Assembly: GCA_020633315.1 (NCBI GenBank) | Contig: JACKDV010000024.1 | Location: 46,561-110,560, forward strand | DNA: 64,000 bases | DNA from: Myxococcales bacterium | Lineage (GTDB): Bacteria; Myxococcota_A; Polyangia; Nannocystales; Nannocystaceae | Direction: 5' to 3' | Shown here: piece by piece, positions 33,746-42,397 of the stretch | Position numbering within the stretch: position 1 is the stretch's first letter | Layout: every line of letters begins with the position of its first letter | The notes under the pieces: generated by a model | Database searches by the model: none | What the model was told of the DNA's origin: nothing | What the model saw: the letters and a program-made list of their open reading frames with translations, nothing else | Made by a program: the position numbers and the translations under genes

Positions 33746-35218
33746 GTGGCCGTCGTCACCCGCCGCATCCAGTGCAGCCAGTGCGGGGCTGCCCACCAGG
33801 TGCTCGACGACGCGCTGATGGTGGTGTGCGAGCGCTGCGGCGCGTTCGTGGCCCTGCGGGCCGAGCTGCACTGGGGCGGCGAGACCATGGCCCGCCGCCA
33901 CGACCAGGCGATCCGCTCGATGATCGCCCCCTCGGAGGCCGAGTCCCGCAAGCTGCGGGCGTCGCTGGCCATGGCCGAGGCACAGGCAGCCGGCGATCAC
34001 GACACGTGGCGGCTGTGGGCCCGTGAGTACTACGCCCTGCTGCCCACCACCGATCCCGAGCTCATGTCGGTGAGCCCCGACGATCCGCAGGGGGTCTCGC
34101 GCTGGGTCCGGCAGTCGGTGGAGGCGGCCTGGCTGGGCACCTTCGATCCCGAGGTACGGGCGGCCCAGGGTCGCTTCGCCCAGGCCGCGGGGGCGCTGTA
34201 CCGCGGCGGAGATCCGGTGGCCGCGGCCCGGACGGCCCTGGCCTGCGCCGAGGCGATGTACCAGGCGATCCTGGGGCACCCGCGCTACCCGGCGCAGCTC
34301 GGTGCCACCGATCCCTCGCACATGGCCGCGGAGATGCTGCGCTCCACCCTGGTGGGCGCGGCGGGGCTGCTGGGGCCCGGGGTGGTCGCGCGGATCCGCC
34401 GGGACGTGCTCGGTGACGAGGAGCTCGAGGTCTCCGACGATCCCGCGACGAGCAGCGCGCTGCGCTGCGCAGGCTGTGGCGCCTCGCTGGCCCTGCGCCA
34501 TGGCGACCAGCGCTGCCCCTACTGCGGCGCGGTGGTGCACGTGCAGGCCCGCGATCCGTGGCTCGAGAACCTGGTGGGCCTGTGGCACAGCTCGCGCCGC
34601 CAGGCCGAGGACGACGACGCCGAGGCCCTGCTCGTGCTCACGCTCTCGCTCTCGTCCCACTTCGGTGGGCATGCGCTGCCCGACCCCGACTCGGTGTGGC
34701 GCTTCCTCGCCGAGGGGCCGAGCTGGCTGCCAGCCCGCTCCCTGCGGCGTGCGATCGAGCTGATGCGCCACGGCTACGGCGAGGACGAGGTCGTGCTCGC
34801 CTGGCTCGACGGGCTGCTCACCGGGCTCGACGCCTGGCAGCCGCGAGGCGAGCGGCCCGCGGCGGAGCCCGGGCCCGCGCCGCCCGAGCCCGACCCGAGC
34901 GCCCGCGCGGATGCCCGCGACGATCCCTGGGTGCTGCAGTCCCTGGCGCTGTGGCAGCACACCCGCGACGCCTACCCGGCCGACGCGCACGCGCTGGCGT
35001 CGGCGGTGCTCGGCTTCGTGATGCAGCCCTTCTACCTGGGCGGCACGCTCCGCCTGGCCCAGGCGCTGGCCTTCATCGAGGGCGTGGAGCCACGGCCTTC
35101 CGCGCTCGAGCTGGCCGAGCTGGCCGAGCTCATGCGCCAGGCCGACGCCGCGCCGGCCGCGTCGTCGCTGCTGCAAGAGCTGGCCGCCACGCTGCGCGGC
35201 GTCGCGAGGGGGAGCTGA
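33746..35218 (+). CDS. Two-zinc-ribbon helical protein of unknown function
   Basis: A 490-residue protein starting at GTG 33746. Two Cys4 zinc ribbons are visible: CSQCGA...CERCGA (residues 10-32) and CAGCGA...CPYCGA (about 240-262). The segments between and after are helical and rich in Ala, Leu and Arg, with a Pro-rich break near residue 375. No catalytic motif is seen. It sits between the two prolyl iminopeptidase genes, 5 bases after the first and 56 before the second, so the three are likely one transcript. Its role is unknown. Confidence 0.8.
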   Translation: MAVVTRRIQCSQCGAAHQVLDDALMVVCERCGAFVALRAELHWGGETMARRHDQAIRSMIAPSEAESRKLRASLAMAEAQAAGDHDTWRLWAREYYALLPTTDPELMSVSPDDPQGVSRWVRQSVEAAWLGTFDPEVRAAQGRFAQAAGALYRGGDPVAAARTALACAEAMYQAILGHPRYPAQLGATDPSHMAAEMLRSTLVGAAGLLGPGVVARIRRDVLGDEELEVSDDPATSSALRCAGCGASLALRHGDQRCPYCGAVVHVQARDPWLENLVGLWHSSRRQAEDDDAEALLVLTLSLSSHFGGHALPDPDSVWRFLAEGPSWLPARSLRRAIELMRHGYGEDEVVLAWLDGLLTGLDAWQPRGERPAAEPGPAPPEPDPSARADARDDPWVLQSLALWQHTRDAYPADAHALASAVLGFVMQPFYLGGTLRLAQALAFIEGVEPRPSALELAELAELMRQADAAPAASSLLQELAATLRGVARGS

Positions 35219-35274
35219 GCCCGCGACGCCCCGCGCCCTTGTCCGACCCCGCCCGGGCTGCGAAGCTCCCGAGC

Positions 35275-36231
35275 GTGAGTGGGTCGCGCCGCCTCTATCC
35301 CGAGATCGAGCCCTTCGACACCGGCAAGCTCCGGGTCTCCGACCTCCACACGATCTACTACGAGCAGTGCGGCAACCCGAAGGGCAAGCCGGTGGTGTTC
35401 CTGCACGGCGGGCCGGGCGGGGGCATCGAGCCCCGCCACCGACGCTTCTTCGACCCCGCGGTCTATCGCATCGTGCTGTTCGATCAGCGCGGCTGCGGAC
35501 GCTCCACTCCCTTTGCCTCGCTGGTCGACAACACCACCTGGCACCTGGTGTCCGACATCGAGGCGCTGCGGGAGCACCTGGGCATCGAGACCTGGCAGGT
35601 GTTCGGCGGCTCGTGGGGCAGCACCCTGGCCCTGGCCTACGGCCAGGCCCACCGCGAGCGGGTCACCGAGCTCGTGCTGCGGGGGATCTTCACCTTCGCC
35701 CCCGACGAGATGAGCTGGTTCTACGTGCACGGCACGCGGGTGCTGTTCCCCGACGCCTACCAGCAGTTCGTGGAGGCGCTGCCCCCCGAGGAGCGCGGCG
35801 ACGTGGTCGGTGCCTACCACCGGCGGCTGACCAGCGACGACCCCACCGTGCGACGCTCGGCCGCCAAGGCCTGGAGCATGTGGGAGTGCCGGGTGGCCAC
35901 CCTGCTGCCCGACGACGGGCTGGTGGCCCACTGCGAGGATGCCTCGTTCACCCTCGCCTTCGCCCGCATCGAGTGCCACTACTTCGTCAACAGCGGCTTC
36001 CTCGAGACCCCCACCCAGCTCATCGATCGCATGGATCGCCTGGTGGGCGTCCCGGCGGTGATCGTGCACGGTCGCTACGACGTGATCTGCCCGCCTCGCA
36101 ACGCCTGGCGGCTGCACAAGGCGTGGCCCGGGTCGGAGCTGCGCTTCGTGGAGGACGCGGGGCACTCGGCCAACGAGCCCGGCATCACGGCCGCGCTGCT
36201 CGAGGCGACCGATCGCTTCCGTCCCCGCTGA
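35275..36231 (+). CDS. pip: Prolyl iminopeptidase, copy 2
   Basis: A 318-residue paralogue of the peptidase at 32787, with the same triad and oxyanion elements (LHGGPGGG, GGSWGS, GRYDVICP, AGHSANEP) and about two-thirds identity by eye. Differences cluster in the cap (FAPDEMSWFYVHG), which shapes substrate choice, so the pair may cleave different N-termini. Start is GTG 35275. Its last 47 bases overlap the end of the convergent TPR kinase gene. Confidence 0.93.
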   Translation: MSGSRRLYPEIEPFDTGKLRVSDLHTIYYEQCGNPKGKPVVFLHGGPGGGIEPRHRRFFDPAVYRIVLFDQRGCGRSTPFASLVDNTTWHLVSDIEALREHLGIETWQVFGGSWGSTLALAYGQAHRERVTELVLRGIFTFAPDEMSWFYVHGTRVLFPDAYQQFVEALPPEERGDVVGAYHRRLTSDDPTVRRSAAKAWSMWECRVATLLPDDGLVAHCEDASFTLAFARIECHYFVNSGFLETPTQLIDRMDRLVGVPAVIVHGRYDVICPPRNAWRLHKAWPGSELRFVEDAGHSANEPGITAALLEATDRFRPR

Positions 36232-39118
36232 GCTCGCCATCGCCATCGCTCGGCGTGGCTGCGCTGCGCTCGAGCTCGGCGAGCGCGGCCTTGGGCGCGA
36301 CGACCCGCGGGTGCTCGGGACCGAAGGTCTCCTCGAGGAGCGCCAGGCCCCGTCGGTACTGCACGAGCGCCTCGTCGACGCGTCCCTGGGCCGCCTTGAT
36401 CTCGGCGAGGTTGACCAGGGCCTGCGCCACGTTGGGATGGGTCGGGCCCAGGGTGGCCTCGAAGATCTCCAGCGCACGCTCCTGCCGAGCCAACGCCTCC
36501 TCCACCTTGCCCTGCTTCCACAGCGCCACGCCCACGTTGAGCAGCCCCTTGGCCACCTCGGGATGATCGGGGCCCAGGGCTCGCTCCCGAATGCTCAGCG
36601 CCCGCTCCAGGTACTCGAGCGCCGCGGGCAGCTCGTCCTTGGTCCACAGCACGCCGCCGATGGCCTCGGCCACCATGGCCACGTCGAGGTGGTCGGGGCC
36701 GTGGGCGCGCTCGAAGATCCCCAGCGCCCGCTGCAGGGGCGGCAGCGCCTCGTCGAGTCGTCCCTGCCGCCAGCGCACGATGCCGAGGTTGGCGAGCGAG
36801 GTGGCCACCTCGGGGTGCTCGGGCCCGCCCGCCGCCTCGAGCACCTCGAGGGCCCGGCGGTGGTGCTCGAGCGCCTCGTCGAGCTCTCCGTGATCGGCCA
36901 GCGTGCCTCCGATGTTGCCCAGCGACTTGCCGACCGCGGGGTGGGCCGGGCCCAGCACGTCCTCCTCGATGGCCAGCGCCCGCCGGTAGCACGCCAGGGC
37001 CCCGTCGAAGTCGCCATCGATCCGATGCAGGTTGCAGAGGTTGCCGAGGATCTGGGCCACCGCGGAGAGCTCGGGCGGCCGCAGGCCCTCGTAGATCGCC
37101 AGCGCGCGCTCGAGCTGCTCCCGCGCCTCCTCGCGTCGACCACCGCGCATGAGCACGGCCCCGATCCCGTTGAGGGCATCGGCCCGTCGCGCCGGATCGG
37201 CCCCCCGGCGCGCGGCCAGGGCTTGCGCTGCCCTTCCCCAGCGCAGCCCCTCGTCGACCTCGGAGCGGTGGAAGCCCACCAGCCACACCAGCAGGGTCGC
37301 GGCCCGGACCTCGACCTCCACGTGCCCCAGCTCCATGGCCAGGAAGTACGCCTCCTCCGCGTCCTGCTCCGCCTCGGCGTTGCTCGCCGTGGCCCGTCGC
37401 GCCCGCGCCCGCGTGAGCAGGGCCTCGGCACGCAGCGGCGGGTAGCCCAGCGCCTGGGCCTGCTCCACCACCGCCTGGGCCTCCGCCAGCCCGTCGTCGT
37501 AGGCCCCCGCCTCCAGCAGCGCGATGGCGTGGGCCAGCCGCTCGCGCTGGGTCTCCACCGCGTCCGCGAGCTCGGGCTCCTCGGGGGCCGACAGCGCGTT
37601 CCCGAGGCGCTCGCCGTCGTCGCAGCCCGAGGGCGCGGGCAGGCTCGAGATCAGCTCGAGCGCATGCTCCACCCGCGTGGCGTCGGCCTCGGCCAGCACC
37701 TCCACCGCCTCGCGCAGCGCGAGTCGTCGCTCGTCGAGGCAGGCCATCCGGAGATCCATCACCGCCGCCGACTGCTCCCCGCGCACGCTCGTCGCCTCGC
37801 AGGCCTCGGTGTGCGCGTCGACCCAGGCCGCGGCGTAGCGATCGAGCCCGTCTCGCGCTCGCTCCCAGGTGTCCGACGCGTACGAGAGCTCGGTGGCGAG
37901 GATCGCCCCGCGCACGCGCTCGGCCTGGGCCGCGTCCCAGATCCCGTCGAGGTGCTCCCGGGCCCCCGTGCACGGCGGCGGGGCGGCCACGCTGCGCGAC
38001 AGGCCGATGCCCGCCACGAGCCCCGCCAGCAGGCCCAGCGACCACCACGCGCGCCGGCGCTGCGTGATCTGCTGGGCCAGCCGCCCCAGCAGCGCCTCCA
38101 TCGTGGGCCAGCGCTGGGCCGGGTCGATCGCCAGCCCCCGCAGCAGCACCCGACGCAGCGCCCGGGGCACGGGGCTGCCCTTGGGCGCCGGCTGGATCGT
38201 GCCGCTCCGCAGCGATCGCACCAGCGCCTCGAGGGTGCGCCCCTCGTACGGCCGCTCGCCGTAGAGCGCCTCGTACAGGGACACGCAGAACGCGAACTGA
38301 TCGCCGCGCGCGTCGATCACCTCGCCCCGCATCTGCTCCGGGGCCATGTACGCGGGCGTGCCCAGCACCGCTCCCGTCTGCGTCAGCGGAGTCGCGAGCG
38401 AGCTGCCCTCCACCCCGGGCTCGGACCCGGGCTCGGATCCCTTGGTCGCCACGGGCTCGCTGGGCTCGGCGTCGCCGAGCTGCCGCGCGAGCCCGAAGTC
38501 GAGCACCCGCACCCGCCCCTTGTCGTCGATGATCGCGTTGGCGGGCTTGAAGTCGCGGTGCACCAGCCCCTCGGCGTGGGCGGCCGCGAGCCCCTCGCCC
38601 GCCTGGAGGTAGACCCGGACCACCTCGCGCCACGGCAGCCGGGATCGCTGCCGTCGCCAGTGGTGCAGCGAGCGACCGGGGACCAGCTCCATCGCGATGA
38701 ACACCCGCCCCTCGGACTCCCCCACCTCGTACACCTGCACCACGTTGGGATGGGAGAGCCGGGCCATGGCCTGGGCCTCCCGAATCAGGCGCTGCCGGTG
38801 GCGCGGGCCGAGCTCGCGGTGGAGCACCTTCACCGCCACGCGACGATCGAGGGAGCGATCGAAGGCCTCGAGCACCGTGCCCATCCCGCCTCGCCCCAGC
38901 GTCCGCAGCAGCACGTAGCGCCCGAGCTGCTCGCGCTGGGCCGGCTCCTGGAACAGCGCCGCGTGGGCCCGGCTGCGCGCGATGGTGTAGTCGAGGTCGC
39001 GCAGGGGGTCGGCCGCCACGAGCTCGTCGGCCGAGCCCGGGCCCGCCGACACCGGCGTGGGACCGGGCTCGCCGGGAGTGGGAGGGGTCGAGCCTGGGGT
39101 CGAGCGCTCGGAGGACAT
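36185..39118 (-). CDS. Membrane receptor Ser/Thr kinase with TPR domain, copy A
   Basis: A 977-residue protein. Residues 68-350 are the kinase (GRGGMGTVLEAFDRS, VAVKVL, HRDFKPANAI, DFGLAR, GTPAYMAPEQ). One membrane helix near 398-418 (WWSLGLLAGLVAGIGL) follows, then an extracytoplasmic part. That part has a Cys-containing region (CTGAREHLDGIWD, SVRGEQSAAVMDLRM) and about nine TPR repeats from 640 to 955 of the type ALGIFERAHGPDHLDVAMV. Myxobacterial kinases of this type sense through TPR-mediated binding. It is a paralogue of the gene at 58022, and its 3' end overlaps the second peptidase gene. Confidence 0.93.
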   Translation of the reverse strand: MSSERSTPGSTPPTPGEPGPTPVSAGPGSADELVAADPLRDLDYTIARSRAHAALFQEPAQREQLGRYVLLRTLGRGGMGTVLEAFDRSLDRRVAVKVLHRELGPRHRQRLIREAQAMARLSHPNVVQVYEVGESEGRVFIAMELVPGRSLHHWRRQRSRLPWREVVRVYLQAGEGLAAAHAEGLVHRDFKPANAIIDDKGRVRVLDFGLARQLGDAEPSEPVATKGSEPGSEPGVEGSSLATPLTQTGAVLGTPAYMAPEQMRGEVIDARGDQFAFCVSLYEALYGERPYEGRTLEALVRSLRSGTIQPAPKGSPVPRALRRVLLRGLAIDPAQRWPTMEALLGRLAQQITQRRRAWWSLGLLAGLVAGIGLSRSVAAPPPCTGAREHLDGIWDAAQAERVRGAILATELSYASDTWERARDGLDRYAAAWVDAHTEACEATSVRGEQSAAVMDLRMACLDERRLALREAVEVLAEADATRVEHALELISSLPAPSGCDDGERLGNALSAPEEPELADAVETQRERLAHAIALLEAGAYDDGLAEAQAVVEQAQALGYPPLRAEALLTRARARRATASNAEAEQDAEEAYFLAMELGHVEVEVRAATLLVWLVGFHRSEVDEGLRWGRAAQALAARRGADPARRADALNGIGAVLMRGGRREEAREQLERALAIYEGLRPPELSAVAQILGNLCNLHRIDGDFDGALACYRRALAIEEDVLGPAHPAVGKSLGNIGGTLADHGELDEALEHHRRALEVLEAAGGPEHPEVATSLANLGIVRWRQGRLDEALPPLQRALGIFERAHGPDHLDVAMVAEAIGGVLWTKDELPAALEYLERALSIRERALGPDHPEVAKGLLNVGVALWKQGKVEEALARQERALEIFEATLGPTHPNVAQALVNLAEIKAAQGRVDEALVQYRRGLALLEETFGPEHPRVVAPKAALAELERSAATPSDGDGELSGDGSDRSPRAARP

Positions 39119-39214
39119 CTCGCGGCCGCATCATGCCCCTTTGGGCGCCGGGCGACGAACCACCGGAGCGCCGCAAGCCTTGCGTCGCCGCGATCACTGA
39201 CCGACGATTCCGCC

Positions 39215-39880
39215 ATGCGCCCGGCCCGGCTCCTGCCCTTCGCGTTCCTCTGCGCCTGCACCACCGCGGGGACCCCCGCCACCGAGGACACCACGCCCCC
39301 CGGAGGCGGGGCCACGGTGATGACCACCGATGCCACCGGCCCGAGCCACGCCCTCGCGCCCGAGGTGGCCAAGGCCGCGCTCGGGACCGACACCGTCTTC
39401 AAGATGAAGGTCCGCATCGACGCCGACGGCAACCTGGTCAAGCAGTCCGCCTACCACCGCAACGAGGCCGCGATCCCCGGTCCCGTGCTGTCGCTGGCCG
39501 AGCAGCGCTTCCCCGGCGCCAAGGTCATGCACTTCGAGACCGAGGCCTACGCCGAGCACGGCGTGGTCTACGAGGTCGAGGTGGACGACGGGGGCAGGAC
39601 CTGCGAGGTCGCAGCCCGCGCCGATGGCACCGAGCTCTACACCGAGTGTCATGTCGATGCGTCGCAGCTCGACGCCGCGGCCAAGGCGACGATCGACGGC
39701 ATCGCGCCCGGGGGCAAGATCCTCGAGGTGGAGACCAAGAAGGGCCCCGAGATCCCCGAGGAGATCACGGTCGAGGTGGAGCACCAGGGCCAGCAGCTCT
39801 ACCTACGCCTGGCCGCCGATGGCTCGCTGCGCCAGGCGCTGCGCCGGATCCCGGCGGTGGTCGAGATCCCGCTGCCGTAG
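39215..39880 (+). CDS. PepSY-like lipoprotein
   Basis: A 221-residue protein with a short signal and lipobox FLCAC (Cys15), then a Thr/Pro/Gly linker to residue 45. Two related alpha/beta units follow (VVYEVEVDDGGRTCEVAARADG and the later ITVEVEHQGQQLYLRLAADG), matching the BLIP/PepSY-like periplasmic fold, in which an initial helix precedes beta hairpins. Such domains often inhibit or chaperone proteases, but function here is unknown. It is divergent from the TPR kinase. Confidence 0.75.
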   Translation: MRPARLLPFAFLCACTTAGTPATEDTTPPGGGATVMTTDATGPSHALAPEVAKAALGTDTVFKMKVRIDADGNLVKQSAYHRNEAAIPGPVLSLAEQRFPGAKVMHFETEAYAEHGVVYEVEVDDGGRTCEVAARADGTELYTECHVDASQLDAAAKATIDGIAPGGKILEVETKKGPEIPEEITVEVEHQGQQLYLRLAADGSLRQALRRIPAVVEIPLP

Positions 39881-40223
39881 CCGAGCCCAGCCCCCAGGCC
39901 GTCGCGCTACTTCGCGCCGCTACGTCGGCGCTCGACCTCGAGCACCACCGGATCGCTGGGCGGCATCGTCTGCCGCAAGAACACGTGACGCCGTGGCGCC
40001 GTGTCATCGCGCCTGCGCGGCTGCACCACTGCATCCGCAGCGTCGTCAGCCAGCTCCGGTGCCGACTTGCGTAGCTTCAATCCCCCGAAGACTTGGTATT
40101 CCACGAGCCGACCATCCCCTCATTTTCAGGTGTACCGGGGATCAGCACCATTGGGCAAGCTCATTGTCACCACGATCGTGGGGTTGCGTACGTCGAGGGC
40201 CTGCTATCGTCCGGTAGCCTTCG
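39881..40223. other. Intergenic region of 343 bases with reduced GC content
   Basis: This gap has less extreme third-position GC than its neighbours. Toward its right end TATCGT (40205-40210) and TAGCCT (40215-40220) are candidate -10 boxes for the Cys-rich lipoprotein. A weak minus-strand frame is described separately. No RNA gene or repeat was found. Confidence 0.5.
39907..40104 (-). CDS. Possible small hypothetical gene
   Basis: A 65-codon frame from GTG 40104 to TAG 39907, predicted hydrophilic and Arg/Lys-rich (KLRKSAPELADDAADAV). About three quarters of its codons end in G or C, lower than nearby genes. An AGGGG stretch lies upstream but at a loose distance. It may be chance; listed because the interval is otherwise empty. 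Confidence 0.25.
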   Translation of the reverse strand: MEYQVFGGLKLRKSAPELADDAADAVVQPRRRDDTAPRRHVFLRQTMPPSDPVVLEVERRRSGAK

Positions 40224-40802
40224 ATGGTGCAGACCGACGAAACCGCCATGTCCCCTGCAGACGGGTCGAGCCCGCGCCAGAGCTCGTGGCTCGCGTGGCT
40301 GTCGGCGGTGGGGATCGCAGGGCTCGTGGCCGTCGGCTGCTTCGCCAACGACGGAGCCGTGGTCGACGACGACTACATGGACGATCCGCCTCCGCCCGGC
40401 GGCTGCGTGACGGAGTGCCCAGGCCCCGGAAGCGACGGGAACCCCGTTGGAGGCCCCTGCACGGATTCCTCGGAGTGCATGGAGGGAGCGTTTTGCTCGG
40501 CCGTGTTCGACGGCGAGGTGCAGTCGTTCCTGTGCCAGGACCAGTGCGTTCCGCTCATGGACGACGACCAGTGGTGCGCCGACGACTCGTCGTGCTGCAC
40601 CCCGGGCGCGATCTGCTCATCGCGCGGCTACTGCCTCGTCCCCGGGGACACCGAGGGGCTCGACTCCGGCTCGAGCAGCGGCTCGGACACCGAATCGGCC
40701 AGCGGGACGGCTGGCACGAGCGATTCAGGCGGTAGGGGAACGACTGACGGCTCGACCGATGGGTCGACCGCCGGGACCGCCGGTGGCACGAGCACGGGCT
40801 GA
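40224..40802 (+). CDS. Cys-rich lipoprotein with a Ser/Gly/Thr tail
   Basis: A 192-residue protein. After about 20 polar residues comes a membrane-spanning signal (WLAWLSAVGIAGLVAVGC, Cys near 39), probably lipidated. Residues 60-135 contain about twelve Cys in short spacings (GGPCTDSSECMEGAFCS, CVPLMDDDQWCADDSSCC), the dickkopf/EGF-like, disulfide-rich domains common in Nannocystineae. The tail from 140 is Ser/Gly/Thr/Asp only. Starts at 40224 or 40248 (MSPADGSS) are both possible; the second places the signal closer to the N-terminus. Confidence 0.8.
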   Translation: MVQTDETAMSPADGSSPRQSSWLAWLSAVGIAGLVAVGCFANDGAVVDDDYMDDPPPPGGCVTECPGPGSDGNPVGGPCTDSSECMEGAFCSAVFDGEVQSFLCQDQCVPLMDDDQWCADDSSCCTPGAICSSRGYCLVPGDTEGLDSGSSSGSDTESASGTAGTSDSGGRGTTDGSTDGSTAGTAGGTSTG

Positions 40803-40892
40803 GCGCGGCCCGGGATCTCCTCTGCCGCGCTCGAGCTCGCTCGGGCCGGCCCGACGCCGAGCCCGCGTCCGCGTCCGCGGGGCTCGTTCCGC

Positions 40893-41888
40893 CTACGACT
40901 CGCCGGCCAGCCACGCGCCCACCTGGCGGGCGTAGTAGCTGAGGATCACGTCGGCCCCCGCCCGCCGGATCGACAGCAGGCTCTCCATCACCACCTTGCG
41001 CTCGTCGAGCCAGCCGCGCTCCGACGCCGCCTTGAGCATCGCGTACTCGCCACTGACCTGGTACGCGGCCAAGGGCAGCGCCGACTGCTCCCGCAGCACC
41101 CGGATCACGTCGAGGTAGGGACCAGCGGGCTTGACCATCAGCATGTCGGCGCCCTCGGCCTCGTCGAGCGCCGCCTCGCGCACGGCCTCTCGCACGTTGG
41201 CCGGATCCATCTGGTAGGTCTTCTTGTCGCCACCGCGAGGTGCCGAGTCGAGGGCCTCGCGAAACGGACCATAGAACGCCGACGCATACTTGGCGGTGTA
41301 GGCGAGGATCGAGACCTCGGTGTGTCCCTCCTCGTCGAGCGCGGTGCGAATCGCCCCCACCCGACCGTCCATCATGTCGCTCGGCGCCACGACGTCGGCC
41401 CCCGCCCGCGCCTGCGACAGCGCCTGCTTGCACAGCACCTCGATGGTCTCGTCGTTGAGGATCCGACCGTCGGGCGCCACGATGCCGTCGTGCCCCTCCG
41501 AGGAGTAGGGATCGAGCGCAACGTCGGTCACGATCATCAGCTCGGGCCAGCGATCCTTGAGCGTCCGGACCGTGCGAGGGATCAGCCCGTCGTCGTTGAA
41601 GGACTCGCGACCCGTGGGGTCCTTGAGCCCGTCCGCGACCGCGGGGAACAGGGCGATCATGCGAACCCCCACCTCCCAGGCGCGCCCGACCTCGGCCAGC
41701 AGCCCCTCTGGCCCCAGGCGTGCACATCCGGGCATGGCGCCGATCGGCACGTCGCCCGCGTCCTCGTGGATGAACAGCGGGTAGATGAAGTGCTCCGGCC
41801 CGAGGCTGGTCTCGCGGACCGCATCACGGATGGCGGCGGACTTGCGATTGCGACGGGGTCTCTCGGGGAGGAACAGCCGGCTCTTCAT
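40893..41888 (-). CDS. hemB: Porphobilinogen synthase (delta-aminolevulinate dehydratase)
   Basis: A 331-residue enzyme that joins two 5-aminolevulinate molecules into porphobilinogen for heme and corrinoid synthesis. The two active-site lysines lie in AYTAKYAS and MLMVKPAGPYLD. The metal-site stretch reads DVALDPYSSEGHDGI with Asp and Ser where zinc enzymes have Cys, so this is the Mg-dependent, Cys-free type. Length is normal. The DMMDGRVGAIR and YQVSGEYAM blocks are intact. TAGCGT lies 11 bases before ATG 41888. Confidence 0.97.
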   Translation of the reverse strand: MKSRLFLPERPRRNRKSAAIRDAVRETSLGPEHFIYPLFIHEDAGDVPIGAMPGCARLGPEGLLAEVGRAWEVGVRMIALFPAVADGLKDPTGRESFNDDGLIPRTVRTLKDRWPELMIVTDVALDPYSSEGHDGIVAPDGRILNDETIEVLCKQALSQARAGADVVAPSDMMDGRVGAIRTALDEEGHTEVSILAYTAKYASAFYGPFREALDSAPRGGDKKTYQMDPANVREAVREAALDEAEGADMLMVKPAGPYLDVIRVLREQSALPLAAYQVSGEYAMLKAASERGWLDERKVVMESLLSIRRAGADVILSYYARQVGAWLAGES

Positions 41889-42022
41889 GGTCCAGACCTA
41901 CGCTAACAGCTCGTGAACGGCGCTGCACGGCCCCCTTCCCGAAGACCACGGGGGGCGAAATTCCCCACTCGAGGGCGGGAATAGGAGCAAGAATTGCTGG
42001 TCGCTCGGCCTCGCGGGGCCGG

Positions 42023-42028
42023 CATACT
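42023..42028 (+). promoter_or_regulatory. -10-like box CATACT of the receiver gene
   Basis: CATACT, one base off the TANNNT pattern, ends 6 bases before ATG 42035. Confidence 0.3.
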
Positions 42029-42034
42029 GGCGGC

Positions 42035-42397
42035 ATGAGCCTCGTGCTCATCGTCGACGACGACAACGGCGCCCGCAAGGCGATGCAGGACATCCTCACC
42101 GAGGAGGGCTATCACGTGATGGTCGCCGAGGATGGGCAGCAGGCGCTCGCGCGGATCGACGACGAGCCTCCGGCGCTGCTGGTCACGGACCTCGAGCTGC
42201 CCGAGATCAACGGCGAGCGCCTGGTGGGCCGCGTGCGCGAGCGCTTCCCGGCCATGCCGATCCTCGTGATCACCTCGCGCCTGGTCCTCGATGCCGAGCG
42301 GGAGGCCGAGCGCCTGGGAGTGGCGGGCTTCCTCAACAAGCCCATCGATCTCGACGTGCTGCTCGAGCGGGTCAGGACCGCACTATCGGAAGGTTGA
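42035..42397 (+). CDS. Single-domain response regulator
   Basis: A 120-residue receiver: LVLIVDDDNGARKAM, phosphoacceptor Asp in LLVTDLELPEINGE, Ser in LVITSRLV and Lys in FLNKPIDLD. The 3' end overlaps the end of the convergent PAS kinase gene by 26 bases; that kinase is the nearest phosphodonor candidate. Confidence 0.92.
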   Translation: MSLVLIVDDDNGARKAMQDILTEEGYHVMVAEDGQQALARIDDEPPALLVTDLELPEINGERLVGRVRERFPAMPILVITSRLVLDAEREAERLGVAGFLNKPIDLDVLLERVRTALSEG

